From positions 1-5,117 of the forward strand of contig JAUWSP010000247.1 in assembly GCA_030610025.1 (NCBI GenBank): a stretch of DNA of 5,117 bases, in the 5' to 3' direction. Each line of letters begins with the position of its first letter. Positions within the stretch are counted from its first letter, which is position 1. The position numbers were made by a program, and so were the translations under genes. Source of the DNA: Acidobacteriota bacterium (lineage in GTDB: Bacteria > Acidobacteriota > Thermoanaerobaculia > Multivoradales > JAHEKO01). Below are positions 1 to 5,117 of this stretch, one piece after another. The notes beneath the pieces were generated by a model. The model saw only the letters and a list, made by a program, of their open reading frames with translations, did no database searches and was not told where the DNA came from.

Positions 1-978
1 CTCCAGGCCAGGGACGGTCTCTCGACCATCAACGGCTCCAACCTGCTCACCGGCATGGGGGCGCTCGCTCTCTATGACGCCGAGCGGTGGCTCAAGCAGG
101 CGGAGATCGCGGCCGCCATGTCCCTCGAGGCGCTCCGCGCCAACATGAAACCCTACGACCCTCGACTGCACGAGTTGCGGGGTTTCCAGGGGGCAGTGAC
201 GTCGGCTGCCAATCTGCGCCGGGTCATGGAGGGCTCGGACCTGCTGACCGGTAAGGAGAAGGTCAAGGTGCAGGATGCCTACAGCATGCGCTCGACCCCG
301 CAGGTGATCGGTGCGGCCCGCGATCAGATGCGGTGGACACGACAGCAGATCGAGATCGAGATCAACGGTATCGGAGACAATCCGGTCTTCCTACCCGAGG
401 ATCAGGTCGTGCTCACCGGAGCCAATTTCCAGGGGACTCCGGTGAGTCTGCCGATCGACACCCTGGGCGCCGCCATCACCATGATCTGTGTGCTCTCCGA
501 GCGCCGCATGAATCGACTGACCAACCCGGCCTTGAGCGCCGGTCTGCCGCCCTTCCTGACCAAGGGGGCGGGCATGTTCTCCGGCTTGATGCTCAGCCAA
601 TACACCGCCGACATGCAGATCGTCGAGCAGAAAACCCTCTCCGCTCCCGCCTACATTCAGTCGATACCGGCCGCTGCGGATCAGGAAGACTTCGTGTCGA
701 TGGGCATGAACTCGGCGCTGAAAACGAGACAGATCCTGGACACAGCCTGCGGAGTTCTCGGAATCGAGCTGATCGCCGCGGCCCAGGCCCTCGATTTGCG
801 GGAATTCACTCCTGGACACGGAACCCAGGCCGCCCATGCCGCGATCCGACGTCATGTCGACTACCTGGATGAGGATCGCCCGCTCTATCGCGACCACAAC
901 GCCATGATGGCTGCAGTCCGCGATCTCGACGTGCTCGAGGCCGTGGAGGCCGAGGTGGGTGAGCTCGCGACCTACTGA
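1..978 (+). CDS. Histidine/aromatic amino acid ammonia-lyase (HutH/PAL/TAL family), 3' part
   Basis: Enzymes of this family remove ammonia from histidine, phenylalanine or tyrosine (some are aminomutases) using an MIO cofactor formed from an internal Ala-Ser-Gly; they are cytoplasmic tetramers. The frame is open from base 1, so the gene is cut by the window edge. About 325 residues are visible of a usual 500-550, and the MIO loop and N-terminal substrate residues are missing. Visible family motifs are the INGSN segment (nt 28-42, with the conserved Asn), QDAYSMR (271-291, matching the Gln/Tyr/Arg active-site trio of HutH), NFQGTP (424-441) and DQEDFVSM (679-702, with the Glu that HutH uses in substrate binding). 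The C-terminus has the LDLRE segment near 792-806 and an EDRPLY segment. NFQGTP resembles plant PAL, while QED-VSM resembles HutH, so the substrate is open. The family call is secure; histidine specificity is not. An internal ATG at 55 is not the true start, because homology continues upstream of it. Confidence 0.9.
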   Translation, partial: LQARDGLSTINGSNLLTGMGALALYDAERWLKQAEIAAAMSLEALRANMKPYDPRLHELRGFQGAVTSAANLRRVMEGSDLLTGKEKVKVQDAYSMRSTPQVIGAARDQMRWTRQQIEIEINGIGDNPVFLPEDQVVLTGANFQGTPVSLPIDTLGAAITMICVLSERRMNRLTNPALSAGLPPFLTKGAGMFSGLMLSQYTADMQIVEQKTLSAPAYIQSIPAAADQEDFVSMGMNSALKTRQILDTACGVLGIELIAAAQALDLREFTPGHGTQAAHAAIRRHVDYLDEDRPLYRDHNAMMAAVRDLDVLEAVEAEVGELATY

Positions 979-1152
979 CTGTTGGATCGAGACGGGTAGA
1001 TCAGAGGGGATTCGCTCGATAAACTGACAGGCGGGAGAGGTGGGAGGGTGGAACCTTTTCGATTTCCATGTCTCTCAATCCAAGGTGGTGTGCGAGAGGT
1101 GTGTTGACACGCCGCTGACCTTTTGCCTCGACAGCAAAGGAGGACTTGACCG
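979..1152 (+). promoter_or_regulatory. Intergenic leader upstream of psrA-like operon
   Basis: This 174-base gap is the only sizeable non-coding stretch and is the natural place for the promoter of the downstream cluster. A TTGACA hexamer at 1104-1109 matches a sigma70 -35 box and is overlapped by a small GTGT-TG-ACAC dyad (1101-1110). No good TATAAT-like box lies 16-18 bases downstream, and no sigma54 -24/-12 pair is visible. No strong hairpin plus T-run follows the ammonia-lyase stop; the only inverted repeat noted there (ATCGAG 986-991 with CTCGAT 1015-1020) has short arms and a 23-base loop. The middle (about 1030-1050) is purine-rich. Its role as a regulatory region is inferred from position, not from a clear motif. 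Confidence 0.35.
1136..1143 (+). promoter_or_regulatory. Strong Shine-Dalgarno site for psrA-like gene
   Basis: AAAGGAGG is a near-perfect Shine-Dalgarno sequence, separated by 9 bases from the ATG at 1153. It fixes the start of the molybdoenzyme and agrees with the twin-arginine motif beginning five residues after that Met. Confidence 0.85.
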
Positions 1153-3348
1153 ATGCCCGTTCTCTCACGACGGCGATTCTTGAAGATATCCAGCGGTGCG
1201 GTCGGGTTGACGGCGGCGGGTGGATTCGCCGGGCCGAACTTATCAGAGCTCATGGCGGCTCCGGTTCCAGGCGACGAGATCCGGACCGTACCCACGTTCT
1301 GCGACATCTGCTTCTGGAAGTGCGGTGCTATCGCCTACACCAAGAACGGCCAGCTCTGGAAGGTAGAAGGCAACCCCGAGGATCCGCTGAGTCGGGGCCG
1401 TCTCTGTCCCCGCGGTACCGGGGGGGTTGGTGCCCATTACGATCCCCAGCGCCTGACGGCACCACTCCTGCGGCGTGAGAAACGAGGACAGGAGGAGTGG
1501 GTGGAGGTGACCTGGGACGAGGCCCTGGGCTTTATCGCGGAGAAGATGCAGGTCATCAAGAAGACCCATGGCCCCGAGGCCATGGCCCTGTTCAGCCACG
1601 GCATCGGCGGCACCTTTTTCAAGCAGGCCTTCAAGGCCTACGGCACTCCCAATATTGCCGCCCCCTCCTACGCCCAGTGCCGCGGCCCCCGCGACGTCGG
1701 GTTCAACCTCACGTTTGGTGAAGGGGTCAGCACCCCGGAGCGCACCGATATCCGCAACGCCCAGTGTCTGACCCTCATCGGCTCCCACCTGGGCGAGAAC
1801 ATGCACAACACACAGGTCCAGGAGTTCGCCGAGGCGATCGAGAAGGGTGCCTCCATCATCGTGGTGGATCCACGCTTTTCCATCGCAGCCAGCAAAGCGA
1901 AGTACTACCTGCCCATCAAGCCGGGAACCGATATGGCCTTGCTGCTGGCCTGGATGAACGTCCTGGTGAACGAGGAGCTCTACGACAAGCCCTATGTCGA
2001 GGAGTATGGCTTCGGCTTCGAGGCCTTCCAGGCAGAGATCGCCCCCTACACCCCCGAGTGGGCTTATCCGAAGACCGGAATCACGCCGCGGATGATCCGG
2101 GACACGGCCCGCGAGATGGCCAGGTACAAGCCGGCGAGCCTGGTGCATCCGGGTCGCCACGTGACCTGGTACGGCGACGATGCCCAGCGCAGTCGCGCCA
2201 TCGCCCTGCTCAATGCCCTTCTGGGCAGTTGGGGGCGCAAAGGCGGTTTCTGGTCCCCGGTGAGCATGGACGTCCCCGGATACCCGCATCCTCCCTACCC
2301 GGACTCGGAGCGTGGCAAGGCCGACAATCCAGGCCACAAGTACCCGTTCGCCGACGGGGCCCTGACCACGGGCATCCGTGAGGCGACGCTGACCGGCGAG
2401 CCCTACCCCATCAAGGGCTGGTTCGTCTACGCCACCAACCTCATGCAGGCTTTGCCCAACCGCGAGGAGACGATCCGCGCCATCCAGGGCCTCGACCTGA
2501 TGGTGGTGGTGGATGTGATCCCCAGCGAGATCGCCGGCTGGGCCGATGTCGTGCTGCCCGAGTCGATCTACCTCGAGCGCCATGACGACCTCAACGTGGA
2601 GTGGTTTCGCGATCCTTTCATCGCCTTGAGGCAGCCCGTGGTGGAGTCTCCCGCCGACCAGAAGCCCAACTGGTGGATGGCCCGCGAGCTGGCCAAGAAG
2701 CTGGGTCTCGGAGCCTACTTTCCGTGGAACGACATCCACGAGTATCTCGACCAGCGGCTGCAGGCGGGCGGATACAGCCTGGCCGACCTCGAGCAGCACG
2801 GAATCATCCGGGGGGACAAGCAGCCCGTCTTCTTCGACGAGGGCCTGGTGCCGGAGTTCTACACGCCTTCGGGCAAGATCGAGTTCTTTTCCCTACAGCT
2901 GCAAGAGGCCGGCTTCGATCCGGTCCCCAAGTTCAATCCGCCCGCAGAACCGCCGCCTGGCCATTTTCGGCTGCTCTATGGCAGGGCGCCGATGCACTCC
3001 TTCAGTCGAACACAGACCAACCCGCTGCTTGCAGAGATGATGGAGGAGAACGAAGTCTGGCTGAACGCCGACATCGCTCGCCGACTCGGCTTCGAGAGCG
3101 GCCAATACGTGAGATTGAAGAATCAGGATGGGGTGGTAAGCAATCCGATTCGTGTCAAAGCGACGCAACGGATCCGCGGTGACTGCGTCTACATGGTGCA
3201 CGGTTTCGGTCACACGGCGCGGGGCCTGGGCAAGGCGTACCTTAAGGGCGCCAGCGACGCGCAGCTCATCACCCGCTACGAAACCGACCCGCTGATGGGC
3301 GGCAGTGGTATGAACGTCAATTTCGTCAGCCTGGAATTGGAGGCTTGA
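1153..3348 (+). CDS. psrA: Tat-exported molybdopterin oxidoreductase, PsrA/PhsA-type catalytic subunit
   Basis: This is the catalytic subunit of a polysulfide/thiosulfate reductase-like complex, carrying Mo-bis-MGD and one [4Fe-4S] cluster and acting outside the cytoplasmic membrane. The 731-residue product starts with a Tat signal (SRRRFLK at 5-11, then a hydrophobic Ala/Gly stretch; likely cleavage near Ala35-Ala36). Cys50, Cys53, Cys57 and Cys85 form a C-x2-C-x3-C-x27-C cluster site. Cys176, in QCRGPRDVG, sits where this family has its Mo-ligating Cys. The central molybdopterin domain includes ADVVLPE (464-470); TPSGK is at 571-575; the C-terminal dinucleotide-binding domain runs from about 604 and has YGRAPMHS (609-616). 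Length fits PsrA/PhsA (about 730-765) and is short for ArrA, TtrA or SoeA. Stop and next start are 4 bases apart. The family is secure. Polysulfide versus thiosulfate, or an oxidative direction, is not decided, so the symbol indicates type only. Confidence 0.88.
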   Translation: MPVLSRRRFLKISSGAVGLTAAGGFAGPNLSELMAAPVPGDEIRTVPTFCDICFWKCGAIAYTKNGQLWKVEGNPEDPLSRGRLCPRGTGGVGAHYDPQRLTAPLLRREKRGQEEWVEVTWDEALGFIAEKMQVIKKTHGPEAMALFSHGIGGTFFKQAFKAYGTPNIAAPSYAQCRGPRDVGFNLTFGEGVSTPERTDIRNAQCLTLIGSHLGENMHNTQVQEFAEAIEKGASIIVVDPRFSIAASKAKYYLPIKPGTDMALLLAWMNVLVNEELYDKPYVEEYGFGFEAFQAEIAPYTPEWAYPKTGITPRMIRDTAREMARYKPASLVHPGRHVTWYGDDAQRSRAIALLNALLGSWGRKGGFWSPVSMDVPGYPHPPYPDSERGKADNPGHKYPFADGALTTGIREATLTGEPYPIKGWFVYATNLMQALPNREETIRAIQGLDLMVVVDVIPSEIAGWADVVLPESIYLERHDDLNVEWFRDPFIALRQPVVESPADQKPNWWMARELAKKLGLGAYFPWNDIHEYLDQRLQAGGYSLADLEQHGIIRGDKQPVFFDEGLVPEFYTPSGKIEFFSLQLQEAGFDPVPKFNPPAEPPPGHFRLLYGRAPMHSFSRTQTNPLLAEMMEENEVWLNADIARRLGFESGQYVRLKNQDGVVSNPIRVKATQRIRGDCVYMVHGFGHTARGLGKAYLKGASDAQLITRYETDPLMGGSGMNVNFVSLELEA
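3337..3343 (+). promoter_or_regulatory. Shine-Dalgarno site for psrB-like gene, inside the end of psrA
   Basis: TTGGAGG lies within the last codons of the molybdoenzyme gene, 9 bases before the ATG at 3353. Placing the ribosome site inside the upstream reading frame suggests translational coupling of the catalytic and iron-sulfur subunits. Confidence 0.75.
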
Positions 3349-3352
3349 GACC

Positions 3353-3892
3353 ATGGCGCGCTTCGGGATGGTAATCGACACCACAAAATGCGTCGCGTGC
3401 ATGGACTGCGTGGTCGCCTGCAAGACCGAGAATGAAGTCCCTGAAGGCCTCTGTCGTGACTGGATCGTGCAGGAAGTCAAGGGGGCGTTCCCGGAGCTTC
3501 AAATGGAGATTCGCAGTGAGCGCTGCAATCACTGTGACAACCCACCGTGTGTCGACTGCTGCCCGACCGGGGCCAGTCATGTCGAGCCGCTCGGATTGAC
3601 CGTACAGGTCACGGGAGACGTTTGCATCGGCTGCAAGGCTTGCCTGGCCTCCTGCCCCTACGATGCTCGCTATATCCACCCGGAAGGCTATGCCGACAAA
3701 TGCACATTCTGCATGCACCGGGTGGTCGAGGGGTTGGAACCGGCCTGCGTCGCGGTCTGCCCGACGCGCTGCATGTACTTCGGCGACCTCGACGATCCCA
3801 ACAGCCAGGTCAGTCGACTGATCCGCTCCCGCAAGGGCCATACGCTGCTGCCCGAAGCGGGCACGAAACCACGTATCCACTTTCTAACCTGA
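3353..3892 (+). CDS. psrB: 4Fe-4S ferredoxin-type electron-transfer subunit, PsrB/PhsB-like
   Basis: This subunit relays electrons between the membrane quinol site and the molybdoenzyme. The 179-residue protein has the sixteen cysteines of four [4Fe-4S] clusters in the DmsB/PsrB/NrfC order: Cys13-16-19-23, Cys58-61-66-70, Cys91-94-97-101 and Cys117-120-132-136. The opening MARFGMVIDTTKC and the CPYDARY segment (101-107) are typical of the family. Three further cysteines (34, 69, 140) are present; Cys69 adjoins ligand Cys70. There is no signal peptide or membrane segment. In this family the subunit is thought to be exported already folded and bound to its Tat-tagged catalytic partner, which fits the RR signal on the preceding gene. 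Length is slightly below the roughly 190-195 residues of characterised PsrB/PhsB proteins, with a short C-terminal tail. The subunit role is very likely; the substrate depends on PsrA. Confidence 0.92.
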   Translation: MARFGMVIDTTKCVACMDCVVACKTENEVPEGLCRDWIVQEVKGAFPELQMEIRSERCNHCDNPPCVDCCPTGASHVEPLGLTVQVTGDVCIGCKACLASCPYDARYIHPEGYADKCTFCMHRVVEGLEPACVAVCPTRCMYFGDLDDPNSQVSRLIRSRKGHTLLPEAGTKPRIHFLT

Positions 3893-3899
3893 GGCGATC

Positions 3900-3903
3900 G
3901 AGG
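3900..3903 (+). promoter_or_regulatory. Shine-Dalgarno site for psrC-like gene
   Basis: GAGG (followed by T) ends 7 bases before the ATG at 3911, in the 18-base gap after the psrB-like stop. A second TGAGG at 3890-3894 overlaps that stop but is too far away for usual spacing. A second ATG at 3915 is out of frame. Confidence 0.6.
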
Positions 3904-3910
3904 TCCCGTC

Positions 3911-4849
3911 ATGCATGAGCTCACCTCTACCCGGGCCAATCATCTGATCGACCCCAGTCTGCACGTCTGGGAATGGCAAATCCCGGTCTATCTCTTCCTC
4001 GGTGGCCTGGTAGCCGGAATGATGGTGATCTCCGGCTATTTCCTTCTTTCCGGCCGCCAAAAGCGTACACGCTGCGCCTGTTTCATGCTGCCGAGCCTGA
4101 GCCTGATCCTCCTCAGCCTCGGGATGTTCGCCCTCTTTCTGGACCTGGAGCACAAGCTGTACTTCTGGCGCCTCTACACCACCTTCGAGATCCTCTCCCC
4201 GATGTCGTGGGGATCCTGGATCCTGATGCTGGTCTACCCCGCGATTCTGGCCAATCTCCTGTTGCGGTTGCCGGCGCCGCTCCAGGTTGCCTTTCCCCGG
4301 CTCCAGGAGCTCTCGGATCAGCTGGTGGGGCACCCCATGTTCGTGAAATGGGTAGGGGCTGTGAACATGGTCCTGGGCGGCCTGCTGGGGGTCTACACAG
4401 GAATTCTCATCAGCACCCTGGCTGCTAGACCGCTGTGGAACAGCGCGCTCCTGGGCCCCATTTTCCTGCTTTCCGGCATGTCGGCGGCAGCCGCGTTCGT
4501 CCACATGATTGCTCGAGAGGCCGAGGAGAGAGAGTTGTTGGCCAAGGCCGACAACGGCTTTCTGATGACCGAGCTGATCTTCATCGCCCTCTTCGTGGGC
4601 GGCATGGCCACCTCCACCCAGGTCCACCAGCAGGCCGCCGGGCTCTTGCTCGGCGGACCCTACACGGCGGTGTTCTGGGTCTTTGTCGTCGGCCTGGGAA
4701 TCGTCTTTCCCCTGGTCATCCAGCTGCTGGCGGTCAACCACAAGATCCAACACACACCCGTGGCGCCCATCCTCGTCATGCTGGGAGGCCTTCTTCTACG
4801 CTTTGTCATCGTCTCCGCCGGTCAAATGAGTCACTGGACCGGCAATTGA
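3911..4849 (+). CDS. psrC: NrfD/PsrC-family quinone-interacting membrane subunit
   Basis: This is the integral membrane anchor that exchanges electrons with the quinone pool for the PsrAB-type module; unlike cytochrome b anchors, the NrfD family carries no haem. The 312-residue product shows about eight hydrophobic segments, near residues 24-46, 57-78, 98-118, 147-170, 178-200, 219-236, 253-276 and 285-303. NrfD/PsrC hallmarks are the first-helix segment WEWQIPVYLFLGGLVAG (20-36), the DLEHKLYFWRLY loop (78-89), SPMSWGSW (96-103), YTGILIS (162-168), LLSGMSAA (186-193) and the closing RFVIVSAGQ (297-305). Eight helices and the roughly 310-residue length match PsrC better than the ten-helix ActC/MrC-type relatives. 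It lies 18 bases after the psrB-like gene and 19 before the yeeE-like gene, consistent with co-transcription. The family call is firm; the complex identity is inherited from its neighbours. Confidence 0.9.
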   Translation: MHELTSTRANHLIDPSLHVWEWQIPVYLFLGGLVAGMMVISGYFLLSGRQKRTRCACFMLPSLSLILLSLGMFALFLDLEHKLYFWRLYTTFEILSPMSWGSWILMLVYPAILANLLLRLPAPLQVAFPRLQELSDQLVGHPMFVKWVGAVNMVLGGLLGVYTGILISTLAARPLWNSALLGPIFLLSGMSAAAAFVHMIAREAEERELLAKADNGFLMTELIFIALFVGGMATSTQVHQQAAGLLLGGPYTAVFWVFVVGLGIVFPLVIQLLAVNHKIQHTPVAPILVMLGGLLLRFVIVSAGQMSHWTGN

Positions 4850-4854
4850 GTCGC

Positions 4855-4858
4855 GGAG
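4855..4858 (+). promoter_or_regulatory. Shine-Dalgarno site deciding the yeeE-like start
   Basis: GGAG is 10 bases upstream of the ATG at 4869. The alternative in-frame ATG at 4956, just before the first membrane segment, has no purine-rich site at proper spacing. This favours the longer protein with a polar N-terminal extension. Confidence 0.55.
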
Positions 4859-4868
4859 ATCTTCAATT

Positions 4869-5117
4869 ATGACTGTCGTCACCAACCTCGCTCCATCCGA
4901 GTCCCGTCAGCAAGCTGCCGCTCCGGCCATCGAAAGCCGCCGCGGGTCACCTTTCATGAATCCCTACCTCGCGGGCATCGGCCTCGGACTGGTGCTGCTG
5001 TCCGCCTTCTTCATCATGGGCAGGGGCCTGGGGGCGTCAGGAGCCTTCTCTTCGGCGACCGCAGTGGTCGTGGAGAAGGTCGCCCCCGAGCATGCCCGCG
5101 CCAACGACTTCTACCTC
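4869..5117 (+). CDS. YeeE/YedE-family (sulfur transport domain) membrane protein, 5' part
   Basis: Only the first 83 residues are in the window; the frame stays open to the right edge. The start at 4869 is 19 bases after the psrC-like stop. Residues 1-29 are polar and rich in Ala, Ser, Gln and Arg with no signal-peptide character. From Met30 comes a first membrane segment (about 33-50) followed by MGRGLGASGAF (50-60). That hydrophobic segment plus a Gly-rich GRGLGASGAFS signature is characteristic of the YeeE/YedE (DUF395) family, whose characterised members (TsuA) import thiosulfate; other members are linked to sulfur trafficking. Position after a PsrABC-type complex supports handling of a sulfur compound. 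Full-length domains, helix count, the conserved cysteines of the thiosulfate path and any TusA fusion lie outside the window. The family call rests on a short segment but a distinctive one; the transported species is inference. Confidence 0.75.
   Translation, partial: MTVVTNLAPSESRQQAAAPAIESRRGSPFMNPYLAGIGLGLVLLSAFFIMGRGLGASGAFSSATAVVVEKVAPEHARANDFYL

Noticed and set aside
986..1020. Inverted repeat (ATCGAG / CTCGAT) after the ammonia-lyase stop, as a terminator
   Set aside because: The arms are 6 bases with a 23-base loop and there is no T-run downstream, so it is likely chance.
1068..1118. 16-codon mini-frame in the leader (ATG at 1068), a possible leader peptide
   Set aside because: It has no ribosome binding site at suitable spacing, no run of regulatory codons and no attenuator-like hairpin after it.
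972..1307. Minus-strand open frame covering the intergenic gap
   Set aside because: Most of it is antisense to the gap and the psrA signal region. It shows no domain or motif and no supporting context.
1146..1478. Overlapping + strand frame starting just before the psrA start
   Set aside because: It is out of frame with a well-supported Tat-signal start and has an Arg/Pro-rich composition typical of a shifted frame.
1243..2799. Long open frame on the minus strand (518 codons) opposite the molybdoenzyme gene
   Set aside because: It lies wholly inside a gene with clear domain structure and motifs. Its translation has no recognisable motif, and such mirror frames are common in GC-rich DNA with strong third-position bias.
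3884..4753. Minus-strand open frame (289 codons) opposite the psrC-like gene
   Set aside because: Its product is a low-complexity Gln/Glu/Gly/His-rich shadow of the hydrophobic membrane-helix codons on the + strand, with no motif of its own.
1..5117. CRISPR array, tRNA/rRNA genes, insertion sequences or toxin-antitoxin genes
   Set aside because: I found no repeated spacer-like units, tRNA-like cloverleaf sequence, transposase motifs or terminal inverted repeats. The window is almost fully occupied by the five genes described.

Overview
This is a GC-rich bacterial window with every supported gene on the + strand. Ordinary ATG starts and Shine-Dalgarno sites, a twin-arginine signal and a periplasmic-type molybdoenzyme respiratory complex point to a Gram-negative-type bacterium with anaerobic or sulfur metabolism. 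The sequence alone does not fix the phylum; a proteobacterium or an Acidobacteriota-like lineage would both fit.

Layout. Positions 1-978 hold the 3' part of a gene for an MIO-type amino acid ammonia-lyase of the HutH/PAL/TAL family; its start and catalytic Ala-Ser-Gly loop lie upstream of the window. A 174-base gap (979-1152) follows, with no gene, no convincing terminator, and a strong ribosome binding site at its far end. From 1153 to the right edge runs a tight four-gene cluster: a Tat-exported molybdopterin oxidoreductase catalytic subunit of the PsrA/PhsA type (1153-3348), a 4x[4Fe-4S] electron-transfer subunit of the PsrB type (3353-3892), an NrfD/PsrC-type quinone-interacting membrane anchor (3911-4849), and the beginning of a YeeE/YedE-family membrane protein (4869 to beyond 5117). 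Gaps between these four are 4, 18 and 19 bases, so they are probably one transcription unit.

How the genes work together. The first three make a complete polysulfide/thiosulfate reductase-like complex. PsrC exchanges electrons with the membrane quinone pool, PsrB passes them along four iron-sulfur clusters, and PsrA reduces (or, in reverse, oxidises) a substrate at a molybdenum bis-MGD centre outside the cytoplasmic membrane. The YeeE/YedE protein belongs to a family that includes thiosulfate importers, and its position supports a sulfur-compound substrate for the complex. Thiosulfate, polysulfide, or an oxidative role cannot be separated from this sequence. The ammonia-lyase has no evident functional link to the cluster.

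Novelty. I see a known type of respiratory module rather than a clearly undescribed system. The points most worth a second look are the psrABC-yeeE linkage, the unassigned substrate of PsrA, and the mixed substrate-site motifs of the ammonia-lyase.
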